Shown: positions 11,142 through 23,882 of the stretch, piece after piece
How positions within the stretch are numbered: the stretch's first letter is position 1
Layout of the letters: each line of letters opens with the position of its first letter
Source: Letharia columbiana
Lineage: Eukaryota > Ascomycota > Lecanoromycetes > Lecanorales > Parmeliaceae
NCBI RefSeq assembly: GCF_014066305.1
Contig: NW_023501041.1
Span: 992,001-1,056,000, forward strand
DNA length: 64,000 nucleotides
Direction: 5' to 3'
Program-made: the position numbers and the translations under genes
Notes under the pieces: generated by a model
What the model saw: only the letters and a program-made list of their open reading frames with translations
The model's database searches: none
What the model was told of the DNA's origin: nothing

Positions 11142-14100
11142 TTACTGCATAACAGCCCTCTTTCTCGCCAAATAGTAAGTGATCAAGCTGCGATGATCTT
11201 CCTTCGCACCCGTCACAAGGCCCCAAAATCTTTTTTGATCCACGGTATCGTATAATTCGAGCACGAATTCGATTACAGCGCGTCGTATATCAGGATTCGT
11301 ATCTGACAAACATCTCGCACCCATCCAGCCTAGTCTCTCTTCTTGTTCCTCACTCAGATGAAGGCGAGTTCCTTTCTCTTGACCACGGTGTAATAAGCCG
11401 GCCAGGACATACAATCCCATGAGAATGGTATTAGTCTCAGCGCCTTCGGGACGTTCGGTCTCTAGAAGATCCAGAACAGAATCAATGCAGGGAGACGGGT
11501 CACACTGATAGACGATGGACTCAGCGGTTTCTTCGAGACCGCAAACAATATGGGATGTGCTGCTGTAATGCTTGCGAGCAGCAAGGACAGCGGTAAGTGC
11601 GCGCGGATGGTAGGTGAAGAAGTATTTCGGCTGATGTTGCAGCAAAACTCGTACCGTAACCAGTACCTGCGTCTTCAAATCCTGCGCTTTGCCTGTGCGA
11701 GGTGTTGATTCGTCATTTGGTGTCTCGAGGTATTCGAGGAGTGGGAGGATTAGCTCGTCAAATTTGTAGCCGCCTTCCCAGATTGACTCTCCCGAGGTGC
11801 GAATCAGCGCCTGAAGCTTGCGAAATCCGTGAACATCCAAGCTCCTTGACTGGACGCGGACGATTCCGCTGTCTAAGATCTTGCGTGCAAGCCGGGGATT
11901 ATCAATGTTTTCCGAATTGCTAATACGTTGTCTCTCCGCTGCCTCAATAGCCAACCACTTCTCGTGGTATTCGGGACTAGCGGGCTCCTCCGCTAAGAGT
12001 TGATGATCAAATACCTGGCGATGCTGTTTTGCAGGCTCGTTCACTGGAAGTTCTTCAAGGGCACCTGGCGTGTGGACTAATGGCGGAAGGGATAATTTGC
12101 CATCGCTGGGGTCAAGCACAGGATCTTCATAGACCTGGAGCGGCCGTTGTTCCTGGAAATAGGAGGTTTTCATGGTCAGATTTTCTTTCCTCGATCCAAT
12201 AGCTCTTGGGCTCATCGATATTCTTTGGCTACTGGCCCCGTTCATTGATAGATGATCAAAGTCGTTGGCTAGCTTTGTGGGACTCGTGTGGGACTTGTCA
12301 CCTCCATGGCCATTGATCGATGAAGCGGAACCGTTCTGGTTGAGATACTTCCTTGGACTCGGGGATGATCGAGCGTTCTCGGACTCCGTAGGCATGAATG
12401 GATCTCCCGTAGGTGGTATATCTAGTGAGGAAGTAGACTTGATCTCAATAGGTGCTTTGAGTGAAGGCAAGAAGTCGCTGGCGTCCGACTTCGTCTCATT
12501 CATATTGGGCATAACCATGGTGAAATTTTCTGCAGCTTTCGTAGGACTATGCTGGGGCTGGACTTTCAAATTGACTATGCCAGCTTTCTTTGATGAATTC
12601 GCCTTGACGGAGCTGGTACTAGCAGGGCTACCAACCTTCGTAGGACCCAACTTAATCGTACTTGCGGTGTTTGCGGGGGTCTTTGGTCTCTTGACAGGGC
12701 TCACCGCAGGACTTCTTGGTGGTGTTTCCGTTCTCGCGGGTTTCCTGGTAGAATAGGGATCTGCGGTAGCCGGGCGAGCTACATCTGCTCTCCGTCGTGG
12801 GCGCACTGGTGCGGAGGATAATGTACCAATCGATGTTGTAGACACATTTCGGGTGGCTGCAGACATGGCAGTTGCCGGTCTAGCCAGACTAGGCTGTAGG
12901 ACAGATTTCTTGGGTGATCCAAAGGGTTCGGCCGACCCAGGGCGTTCGGGAAGATGTTTGCCTGCTAGCTTTGCTTTCTTTTGTGCCGCAATGGTCTCCT
13001 TGATCGAAGGTTTAGCTGGTACTGAGGTCGTGCTATGAGAGAACCCGGGCTTAGCACCAGCTACAGTAGTGTGCGGTGCCGGTATCTTGTGAGGGTTCGG
13101 GTTTGAAGGATCTTCTATCAACAAATCTTGTTGTTTCTTGTCGAGAGTGGACATGATGCTAAAAGACGCATTAGCAACGAGACCAGGTGGTCGAGGATAG
13201 ACGTGTGACGTACACTTCAGATCTTTCCGGCCAAAGACGGGCGAATGCCCAGTACGTTGATCGCATGCTCTCACGGACTTTTAGGTCCCGGTCTCCGAGA
13301 CCAGCTCTCAGACACTTCTCAATCCATTCAAGCCCTCCGGCGTGCTCAATGACATGCTTATGGTGTCCGTGTTTGTTGATGATGATTTTGAGCCATCCAC
13401 ACGCATAACTTCTAGGTTGCACGTTCTTGTCCTGGCAAGCGCTGTAAATATGTTGGGTGAGTCGACTGTTAAAAGTCACATTGGCCATGATGGCGGAGAC
13501 CGTGTCATTGCCTTTAGCTGCTGTGATCTTCTTTGTATTCGCACAAAGCTTGATCAAATTCTGAAGTAGGATTTCAACCATGCTATCAAGACCAGGCCCG
13601 GCGACTCGGGCCAAGTCTTGTACCAAATGGCAGCCAATGGCGGATACGGTTGTTCTTAAGGAATTGACAGTCTTCAGAATACCGTCGAGGAGTCCCTTGA
13701 TGCCGGCAAGGTAAACTGTGGTGAAGTCTTGAAGTCCATTGCCTTTTGTTATTTTTCTCAATTTCAATATGCTCTTCTCTCGCTTGAGCCAATTCTGCTC
13801 AGACTCCTTGCCCTCGAAGTATGGATGCATCTCACGGAACGTTTCTTCAAGATCTCTGTGGCTTTCGATGTACAAGGGATCCAAATGTACGGCTTCTTGC
13901 TCAGATACCGACATTGGCGGCGCATCAAGCGGGGGGTCGCTTGCGGTACTACTGCCAAGAAAGTGTGTCTGTCTCGGAAGCTCACCAATTCGCGCCTGTG
14001 TTGGCGGGGCAGATTCGATTTCCTCATGAGCAGTAAGTCCAAGCTCGGATAAGATGTGGTCAACAATTGATCTCCGGACATTGCGCTGTTGAAGATGCTT

Positions 14101-14804
14101 CTGCAGGTCGTTGGTTCCCTTGATTCCAGCATTTCTACGCATTGTCAGCGATGGCTACCGTAGCGGTCGAGACTCAGCTCCGGGCACTCACTGGAACAGT
14201 TCAATGATTGTAGACTGTGCGGTCCGTCGAACGCTTCCATCAGCCTCTTCAAGACAGTCCACAATATTGGGCACAAAGGTTCGAAAGGGTATGTTCTTTT
14301 CTGTGCGGATCTGAGACTTATTAGCATCTGTTGCAAGGCGGGAAGGACAACACATACGCTAATTATCCATTGCATCCCAGCTTCTTTCGTCTTCGGGTGT
14401 CTATTGGTCAAGACATGGTCGCGCACATATTGCTCGACATCCGGTGCAGAAACGGAATGAAAGTCAGTGAATGCTTGCAGCGCCCTTTGTCGAATGCGAT
14501 CTTTTTGATCTGCCAGGCGCTCGAGTAGACACGGGTAAGTTCTGATCCCTTGTGCTTGGAGAAGCGAGTCCTGGTCCTGCAACTCTAAACGTTTCATGAG
14601 ATGACCGAGTATGGAGAACCCGGCATCGGTGAGGTGTGGTGTAGCAAGGGAGATGCGAATAGCATCAAAGAGTGGTGCGACAGCATGTTCAGGACAGTGA
14701 CGGTGCTTGATCTCGGCCTTGAGTTCTGTCAAATGCTTAAGCTTGGTGTCAATAGGTGCAGTGCTTTTTAAGGCAGTGAGTGTATTGCTAGCTAGAAGCT
14801 CCAT
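11142..14804 (-). CDS. STU1: Stu1/CLASP microtubule-stabilising spindle protein
   Basis: Stu1, the fungal CLASP, binds microtubule plus ends and kinetochores and is needed for spindle assembly. Four exons: 14804-14358, 14310-14192, 14134-13214 and 13158-11142; 1167 aa, a normal length. The N-terminus has TOG/HEAT-type helical repeats (KLKHLTELKAEIKHRH, then a repeat ending in VDCLEEADGSVRRTAQ). A second array contains the DLKVRESMRSTYWAFARLWP stretch shared by CLASP_N domains. A basic Ser/Pro-rich middle likely contacts microtubules, and a C-terminal helical domain covers the last 300 or so residues. The start is the ATG of MELLASNTLTALKS; the open frame extends upstream, but only from a TTG. 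Exon 3 ends at a GTACGT donor that joins to give EVIMSTLDKKQQ. Confidence 0.93.
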
Positions 14805-15818
14805 ATCGTGGATGCTATGGAGAAAGAATGGCAACGAAAGTTCGGCGTTGCTTGTACTTGTGGTTGTGCTTGCTGGTCCTTCGAGTTGCCTCGGGGTCGG
14901 GGGGGGGTCGCGCAATGTTTTGAAAGCAATATATTTAGCGTCCGCTTTTAGTGTCCGCTTTCAGGAAGCCCGAGGTTTCGCAATTCGCACCCCAGCGAAA
15001 ACGCAGAGGCTAAGGTAAGGTAAGGTACTCTAAGAAAGGTACCTCAGGTACTCTACTTCTAAAGAGTACCTTAATTCGTAAGAGTACCTACCTTAGTGGG
15101 CGCCTTGTCTCTGCATTCTCTTACTTCAGAGACGGGTATGTAAGGTACTCCTACCTTACATTACCTTAGGCTCGCCCTTCCTACCTTACCTACTCGTATC
15201 CAAATCTCTCCCACCGTCTTTCCACCTTTCTGAAGATGGCTCGGGGTGGGGTACCGTTGAGAACGATTCAATTCGCCTCCAATTCTGTCCCCTGGGCTCG
15301 TTGCCGCTCAGCCCATCCCCTTTGTTAGCGTTATCGAAACTCCCTCCCATATTTGCTCAGGGAATATCACTAATCATACCTCCTACATACACTTTAAAGC
15401 GACGTTTAGGCCTCGTTTGCTCGGTATGGCGCCTGAAATGAGCCCAAAGCCAAGACTGAGGACATTGGAAATGACAGGGCGAAGCCAACGATTACCTTGC
15501 CACTATCAAGTGTCTCTTTCAATTCTTATGCGCTACAAGCCGAGAAAGCATCGACAATTTCGGAGTGGTCCGTTCCTGGATTTGCCGGCGTTACTAACAG
15601 CTCTATCAATGAGGAAGACCGACTTGCAGAATGTGAAATTCATGACTTCTAAGCCCAATTTGGCAAGTTACAAATTGAGTAGCTAGAAAAAAGCAGGATG
15701 CTAAGATTGATAGACCGAAACTTCGACAGTACTTAAGGTACCTTCTAGCAATTGCTAGGTTCCCTATCACACACATAGCCTTCATTTACCCGCATGCACC
15801 TCCTTCACAGGCTCGGAG
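14805..15818. other. Intergenic region with clustered AGGTAC/GTACCT words
   Basis: About 1 kb between the STU1 start and the end of the PKS gene. From about 15010 to 15190 it is packed with TAAGGTA, GGTAC and GTACCT words on both strands. These include a perfect 9-bp inverted repeat, 15046-15054 against 15063-15071, with an 8-nt loop. A similar short stretch (cttaaggtacctt) occurs near 15732. No gene is supported; a plus-strand frame at 15417-15686 has no recognisable content. Confidence 0.6.
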
Positions 15819-15950
15819 CTAGCTCTGTGAATTCTGCAATCCTTCTGCTTTGAGCTTCGCAAGACAGGCGACAGTCGTAGTCTTAGACAAAAGCATTATA
15901 AAGAAGACATCGACTTCAAAGACACGGTAGATGATACCTGAACTCTGCCG
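15819..15950 (-). pseudogene. Out-of-frame remainder of the PKS ACP domain
   Basis: Directly after the PKS codons for LAAEFR, the frame shifted by one base reads YRVFEVDV, then FFIMLLSKTTTVACLAKLKA and a short end, stopping at 15819-15821. This matches how fungal PKS ACP domains normally continue after the LAAEFR helix: an aromatic segment, an acidic VD pair, a TTT turn and a last helix. In the PKS frame itself only seven unrelated residues follow before a stop. A predicted 56-nt intron (cag/gtatca to ctaag) could be called here, but it would remove this recognisable stretch. I read it as a frameshift lesion or a base-call error. Confidence 0.6.
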
Positions 15951-18900
15951 CCAACACAGAATTTAGCCCAAATTTGGACAGATAGCTCTTGGCATTGAGC
16001 TGGTTGGCCGACAACAAGAGCAAGTTGCTGATGTTCTGCCCCACGATTGATTCGAGAGCTCTAGTGAGAGCGCCGCCGTCGATCTTATCCGCAGCAAGAG
16101 CTTCAGCGATGGACTTTGGCAGGTGGCCACTGCCCGGACCCTCTTGGATGACACTGCTCATGCCTCCGCTGCTACCATCAGAAAGAGCTCGGGCCATTAT
16201 TGAAGTGCGTCGGTCGTCCAGAACATGGCTCCCCCCTTCGAAACCTTTCCTTCGAATGTCCTGCAAGCCTTGCGCCTCGAGGCCGGTAAGAACATGGCCT
16301 TGTATAAAATGCTCGCTGCCATACGACTGGTTGCTAAGAAATTTTTCTGTTAGAGCAATATCCATGATTTGCAACAACTCGCTCTCGGTGATGGCCCGAA
16401 GCCCTTTGCGCAAGAGCAAGGCTTCAATATCGGGATGCTCATGCAGATAGCCGACCTCAGAAATCATCCCCAACCCAATTGATATCGCAGGCAGACCCAG
16501 GCTCCGTCGATATCTGGCGAAAGTGTCCATAAATGCGTTGGCGGCACAATAATTACTCTCCGTGGCGGTTCCTACACTTCCTGAGATTGAGCTCGTCAAT
16601 ATGAAGAAGTCAAGGTGGCCGTCCTTCTCCTTGAGTGCGTTATGAATATTCCAAGTTCCCTGAATCTTCGGATCGACACCTTTTCGCCATTTTTCACTTG
16701 ACATTGTAGCAAACAATGCCTCCTGGTTTCCGATCAACAATTGAATCCAGCTATCACGAGAATTTGACTTACATCGAGTCCCATTGCAGCCTGGACAACT
16801 CCTCCGATGGTTCCAGGTATTTGGGCAATGGCATGTTCAACGTCTTTGTAGACGGTCACATCGCCACAGACCACACGGACTTGTGCGCCACTCTTGCGAA
16901 GATCTTCAACTAGGTCTATAGCCTCACGTTTCTCAGTGCCTGAGCGCCCTAAGAAAACGAAGCTGCGCGCGCCTCGGCCAAACATCCATCTGGTCAAGCT
17001 TCTGCCCAGGCCGCCGAGGCATCCAACAAGAAAATAGCTTTTGTTTGGATCCAGTCTTGTATCGTATCTGGGACGTACAAACTGGTGGTGTGAGCAAACA
17101 TAAAATTACGTCATGGAAAACCACTTACTGGTATCACGCTATCAGGATTTTCCAAGGAAACAGCGATCTTGCCAATCCGGGAACTGAGCGAAACAGCTCG
17201 AAAAGCTTTGACAACGTCCGAAATGTCGAATATTTGAGGCGGCGGAAAAAACTTGATTCTTCCATACCTGTAAAGCTCTACACTCTCGTGTAACAGGCTT
17301 TTGAAGACGTCAGCTGGAGTGTGAATACGACTTAAGGTCCCTGAGCTTACGCTTGCCATATAGCCCGACGACTGAGGCTAGTAGAATAATATAAAGCAGA
17401 AAGGTCGAAAGCGGTGAAGGTGATTCCACGTTCAAATATCTCCATGTCCAGTCTACCGCCATCCAGGATGTCTCGCTTCCCGATCTCTACAAAGCGACCG
17501 AAGTCTGCGCAGGCGCGCCAGCTGTCGTGTAAAAGGTCGCCGGTAAGGAAATTGAGCACAACGTCTACTCCACGCCCAAAGGTGGCACGCAAGACCGCAG
17601 GAAGGAAACTGGAATCTCGAGATGAGAAGATATGATCCTCATCAAGACCGAAGGTTTCGATCAGGAATCGCTTCTTCTCCGTCGTGCTCACAGTAGCAAA
17701 GATCTTGAGAAATTAGCTTCATCGCGAGGATTCTGATTGAGGACATGCCTTGGCACCGCGAAGCTGTGCAATCTGAATTGCTGCGATCCCTACCCCACTC
17801 GCTGCTGAATGGATCAGGATGGACTGACGCTCGTTAAAACATGACGTGCAAAAACGTAAGTTCTTAGCCTACCTCCCCATGCTCGAGACGTGCGCGGTGA
17901 TGCAAAGCATACAAAGCCGTGGAAAATACGCCAGGGATGGTTGCCATCAACTAGAGCACAGAAGTCAGCTGGTATGAGAATCAAATACTTTGTGCATGAA
18001 TGAGACGGACGGCAAGGTTTTCATTATCGCGCAGCTTGCAGCAAGCCCACTCTGGCACTTTCTCGACAGTAGCGAAGTGGTTAGGAGCCATGACAACCAC
18101 TCGATCTCCAGCCGCAAACTTTGTTACTTGCGAGCCAACCCTTCTGACGATGCCGGCAATCTCTGCTGAGCATGTTCCATTCTTCGTGTCAATGCGGCCG
18201 GACATCACATGGACATCCTTCTAAACGTGAGCACAACAGCAATCTCCAATGTGTTGAAAAATTACCTTTGCATTAAGGCCCAAGATCTTTGCTTGTACCT
18301 CAACGAAATCTGCCTCCAAAGGGCTGTTTTGCTCTGGACTGGTGACAAATTGAATTGTATCCAATTGGCCCAAGTGCTTGATCGATAGTTGGCAAACCCC
18401 CACGTCTTTCAGCAGTAGGTCTACAGCCTCTTCGTCCTGCTTCTCCCGAAATCGGCGACTCATGGAATGGTCCGGGATGAATCTGCTAACGTGCAGGATG
18501 CCCATGTGCTGTAAGTATTCGAGGTCCATTCTAGGATTATGAATCGCCTGCTCCAACAGCATTGGGATATTACTCTCTGCTGACCTCAGCTCCTCACGTG
18601 TAGTATCAATGTCAAGAACGACGAATTTGATCGATGGTAGTTCCAGCAGTACGGATCGTGAAAGTCCAAATACCGGTGCAAAATCCGGGCGCTCGGCATT
18701 GTACAGATTACCACCCGAGACCCACAAGATAATTGATGCCTTTTCCACTAGAAGCTTAAGGCAATCTAGATCAGCTGCACTCATAGTACCCACAATCGGC
18801 CTCCGAAGTTCAATCGTGGAGACGACAATTGATTTTGCCGGCAACGTCGCTTCGGCGATGTCAGATAAGGACACGCGTACAACCTCATAACCATGAGTGC

Positions 18901-21900
18901 TCGAGATACTTGTCTTCAGCGCGTCATTAAAGGCACTATCCTGTATATGTCCAATCTAGGATGGGTGAGCATGTGAGCGCAGAACAAATAAATTGATTGA
19001 AGGATTCAGACAAAAATTGCTCCAAGAGAAAGAAGTACATACCAGTATTACGGTCGTGGAACGCGCAATTATTTTAGGCCCTTCATAACGACGAGCTCGA
19101 GTGAGAGTGACTACTTTATTCTTCGAGTCTCTCACGGGTGCTAGTATCTTCGAAAAACCACTAGGCACTTTTTGTGCAGTCATTGCAGGGTCAGCCACGA
19201 AGAGCAAGCTTCCAGAATCCGCCAGATAGCCAAGAAGTTTCTCTAAGTTGTCCTCGAGACAGGGTTTTATGCATGCAGTCTTGCCCACCATCAGTTAGAT
19301 GAAAGTGTTTTGACCAGCATTGAAAACTTACAGTTGGCATGACGATGGCGTCGAACAGTGCTCCTTGTTGAATTGCGGCAGCGTCAATGCTGTATCGATG
19401 ATTGACGTTTTCTTTGCTGTCCTCACAGACTAATTGCCCTGAGACCGTCAAGGAAGCCCAAGTAAAAGAACCAAACCTCCTCAAAGAAGTATTTGCGTGG
19501 AGCATCTCCAGGAAGCTTGAAGTGACCTCTTTACTGTATTTGCCAAGCATCAGAATTTTCATATCTGGATTCTTATGAGCCAGAAGATCCAAAACTCCTG
19601 CAACGGTCCTTGTATCAGTATCCGAAAACATCTTCTGAATGAGAGGAAGCTTATCAGCGCAAGTCTCCAAAACTGTTGAGTCGTCTGCCTTTAGTAACGA
19701 CAGATCTGGCTTCCAAAGGACTCGAAGCATAGGATAGCGCTCTCCGGACAAAACAGTCTGAGTCGCGCCTTCTTGGTACGGAACGGCTCGCATGCCTTGC
19801 ATCTGGAGGTGGACATTGCCCTCCGAGTCGTACAGCTCTGACGAAAATCTGGCCGATTGAAACCCAACAGGCTCGGAGACACCGCGAATAATGCGCGCCC
19901 CCGGCGGAAAACGATCTATAGATGTGGCCATCTTGATGGATCCTATGGACACTGGAACTAATCCCTTCAAATCCTCGATCAATCCAGCTGTGCTAGCGAT
20001 CCACGCTGTCTGTAGGCATGCATCAATAGTAGTGGGATGAATGAAATAGTGAGGACACCCGCCAGGGCTGGGGAGAGCTTCTGATCTCGAAATCGTCTTG
20101 GCCACTGTCTGACGCGCAGTTCTCATTCTGTCGACCATTATCTCAGCCAAAGAGTGGAAAGAGGAACCAGGATTTATGTCGCAAGTTGGCATCTTTTCGT
20201 ACCAATTCCGCATGGGTTGCCACTCCATCGAGGCAGTGGAGAAGTTCAGGGTAGGCGAAATAAATTGGGAGGTCATTTCAAGGCCAAGATAGCCATTCGC
20301 ATGCGTCGTCGGAGTATGGCCGTCATGCGAACTCGTTTCGAACTGCCACCACACCTTTGAAGTTGTGGTGCTGGAAATCTGCAGCGGTCTCAACTCAGTA
20401 AGCATCTCCACATCCGAGCCCTCGTCTAGCATTGCCAGTGCCTTGACAAAGTTCACCTGGCGAAAGGTGAGTACGGGACCAAAATGCCTGTCAGGCCCAA
20501 GCGCTTGATGGAGTGCTTCAACAGCGATGGCTAAGTACCCCGCAGCAGGAAATACGACTGTCTGACCGAGTTTATGGTCTCCGAGCCATGGCACGTCCTT
20601 GATTTTTAGTAAGTTCCTCCAAGTCATTGTCTTCCCGTTATCCCCGGGCAGCCGTGTCCCAAGGAGCTCATGACGTGGATTCTGACGACTGCGAGACTCT
20701 CGGCTAATGCGTGACTCGTGCCATAGCAGCGGGCCGTAGACCCACTTCTGGTTTGGCAAGCTGTGTAGAACGTGCCGTGGGGGTTCGCTCGATGCGGAAT
20801 TTGTGCGATTTATTCTTTCAATGTTGACCTCATGTTCACGCAGGAAAAGGGATCCAGCGAGCTGAAGCATGCTGTTGACCGAGTTGACGCCCCGAAAAAG
20901 AGTCGATGAGTAAAGACAGTGACTTTCCTCAATGCCTAGCGTCTTCTGCGTCTGAGCAATAGGGAGCCTCAGGGCCGGATGAGGTCCAATTTCGATGATG
21001 TGATACTTATGGTCCAAGAACAGCACTTTCAGCGCACCACAGAAATCAACAGGCGATTCGAGATTTTGGCGCCAATAGTTGGCGGTCCTCGTTTGATTGG
21101 GCTCAACAAGTCTGCTCGTTATGGACGATATCATTGGAATTTGTGCCGACTTTGACTGACATGACTCAGTTTGAAAAGTTGTTTCTGATATCATGTTCTC
21201 GTAATCTGGGCCAAGGGTGGACATGTGCTTGGAATGATAAGCCCTTCCATCTGTCTTCAATTTCCTTGTGAATATGTTTTGTTCCTGACAGTAAGCAGCA
21301 AGGGCGTCGACGGCCTCTTCGTCACCGCTGACTGTAACGTTCTCGGGTGAATTCACGCACGCAATGGCGAGCTTATCTTGATATCCAGTGTCGCACAATA
21401 TCTTGAAAGCAGAACTGCTTTCTAGACCCACCGCCATCATTGCGCCACTGCATGGAGATCTCAACAAGATTTGCCCACGGTGATAAGCAACAGCGATGGC
21501 TTCGGCCGCCGTGATGTGTCCAGCTGCAAAAGTGGCCGCTATTTCTCCTGTACAGAATCCGGTGTCAGTGCAGTCTTCGTAGAGTTGATCAGCAAGAGTA
21601 CCCGAGGAGTGCCCGATGACGGCTTGTGGAAGTATCCCCCATTCCTTTAGCAGATTTACCAATCCTATCTGGATCGCAGTACAGACAGGCTGAGAGTGTG
21701 ACACAACGTGTATCATACTGGACACCTCCGGTTCCCGTATCGCTCCTTAATGAAATGAGTCAGTTGTCAAAGTCAAACGATGCCCTAACGCTCACGTTCG
21801 ATTGTCCAAGAAGGTGGATTGGAAAGACCGGCAAGGGAAGTATCCAGCTCTTGAATCGTACGGCGAAAAGTAGAGAACCTTTCAAGGAGATGACTTCCCA

Positions 21901-23882
21901 TCGTAGCCCACTGTGCTCCTTGTCCGGTGAAAACAAAAGCAAGAGGGAGTCTAAGGGGCTCTTTAGCAGCTTCTAACGTTTGCAATCTACTGGGGTGTAA
22001 GTCATTGGATATAGTATCTCGAGTGACGAGAAGATATCCACGTGAGGATAAATGTGAACGGCGACAGCTTAACGTAAAAGCAAGGTCCTCGAGACGATGA
22101 ATCCCAATGTTGGAAGATGCGAGATTTTCTACAAATTCGTTCAAAGACAGTCGACTGTGTGCGGACAGTGGCAGTAATACTGCTGTTCCAAGAGAATGGC
22201 ACTGAGGATTCGAGTTCTGAGGAGCATCGGGAACGTGAGCATTAGCAGCTTCCAGAATTACATGCGCGTTAGCGCCACCGTATCCGAAAGAGTTGATGCT
22301 GGCTCTCCGAGCCGTGCTTTCCGGCCAAGGAGTCGGTTCCGTGACTATCTTGATGTTTCGCTCATCTACGCGGAGCTCAGAATTCACGTCGGTGACTCCG
22401 ATCGTGCGTGGTATGAGCCCATTCTCAAGTGCCAGCGTTACCTTCATGACACTAGATATCCCGCTTACAGCTTCACTGTGGCCCAGATTTGGCTTTAATG
22501 AGCCGACTAGGGTTCTCCGCCCACTTCGATGGTGAAACACGCGTGATAAAGCGTCTATCTCAATTGGATCTCCGACAGGCGTTCCAGTCCCGTGAGCCTA
22601 GTACGATTCAGGAAGTCAGCACAAGTCGAGCCCAAGATTACGGTCCCCGGACATCAGCATGACCTTGGCCGAAGGCTACGCTCGGTGATATACCTCGACG
22701 TAATCTGTTTCATCCAGGTCCAGGCCAGCTCTGACGTATGCTTTCCGAATGACGGCCTCTTGTCCTACAGCGCTTGGAAGCGTTATACCGTTGGTTTTGC
22801 CGTTGCTGTGATATTCAAGTAATGTCAGCGTTATTGTCCGAAGAACGAAAGGGCTTCAGGCGTGTTTGACTGAGAGATAAAGCACTGTGAGTGTTCACCT
22901 GTTGGCAGCGGTGCCTCGAATAACAGAACGTATTGGGTCTGAGTCTCGGACGGCATCACTCAGTCTTTTCAAGAAGAGTGCACCGACACCCTCGGCACGC
23001 CCGTATCCATCAGCTGATTTATCGAATGTGTGGCACTGCGAAGTTCCTGAGAGGACGCCCGTCTTGACAGTTGCAATATGGACCTCAGGCGACTGAATCA
23101 GATTTGCGCCGGCAACGATGGCCCCGTCACACTCGCCAGCATTTAGGGCAGTACACGCTGTGTGTAAAGCGTACAACGATGAAGAGCATGCAGTATCAAG
23201 CACCATACTTGGACCTCGCAGGTCAAAAACATGACTTATACGGTTGGCAAGGATCGTAATTCCCATGCCAGTAGCACTATATCGATGAAAGGAATCAGGG
23301 TCTTTCACCTGCGACAGTTGGTGATCGGAAGTGAAGTTGGCAACGTAACAGCCCACGTTGGCGCCCAAGCGCTTTTCCATGGGTAGACCTGCATTCTCGA
23401 AGCATTCGTGTACCACTTCCAGAAGCTTGCGCTGCTGTGGATCCATGTACTTAGCCTCCAAGTTGTTAATTCCGAAGAAGCTGTTGTCGAAGGATCGAAT
23501 GTCTTCGGTTAGGAAGTAGCCTCCGGTTGCATTTATGCTGTTCGGATGGTTCGAATCGGGGTGATAGAACCCTTCGGCATTGAAACGAGACTGAGGCATC
23601 TTTGAATGACCCGAGCGACCCTGAAGCAGAAAGTCCCAGAGGTCAGATGGAGATGAGACGTCGCCCGGAAGATGACACCCTTGAAATGATTAGCAGTGAG
23701 CCAGCTGAAGAGGTTTACGTAGTATACCCATTCCAACGATAGCGATCGGCTCGTACTGACTGCCTTGGTGTCCCTTGGTAGAGACCTTCTCCTAATCACT
23801 CGGTCAGTCATGGCACATCCTTGTGTGATACATCATTACGCACAAGGTTGCCCCCGCTCAGCTCTTTGCTATCAGGCGCCAT
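15916..23882 (-). CDS. Highly reducing type I polyketide synthase
   Basis: This is an iterative HR-PKS that would build and reduce a polyketide chain. Sixteen exons; high ends 23882, 23791, 23679, 22805, 22597, 21745, 21547, 19279, 18955, 18220, 17950, 17829, 17703, 17297, 17081, 16722; low ends 23844, 23728, 22899, 22694, 21796, 21602, 19332, 19043, 18266, 18011, 17873, 17749, 17351, 17129, 16773, 15916. The product is 2363 aa. KS has DTACSSS (Cys199), EAHGTGT and NLGHSEA. AT has GHSSG (Ser646). DH has HKLGQTVVFP (His972). The methyltransferase region is short and lacks a glycine-rich SAM loop. ER has LIHSAASGVG near 1800, and KR has VGCLGGLG near 2010 with Tyr2153. ACP has GLNSV (Ser2350), with Asn where Asp is usual. 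There is no release domain. Exon 12 ends at a GC donor and exon 10 at an unusual GTCCGT. The frame shifts after the ACP serine, so the stop at 15916 may be premature. Confidence 0.9.

Noticed and set aside
17297..17351. Apparent frameshift between the ER parts ending RRAIWQ and starting LLHESVELY
   Set aside because: A normal GTAAGC-AAAG intron (17350-17298) joins them as WQALLHES and keeps the frame; the RIHTPADVFKS residues in the open frame are intron.
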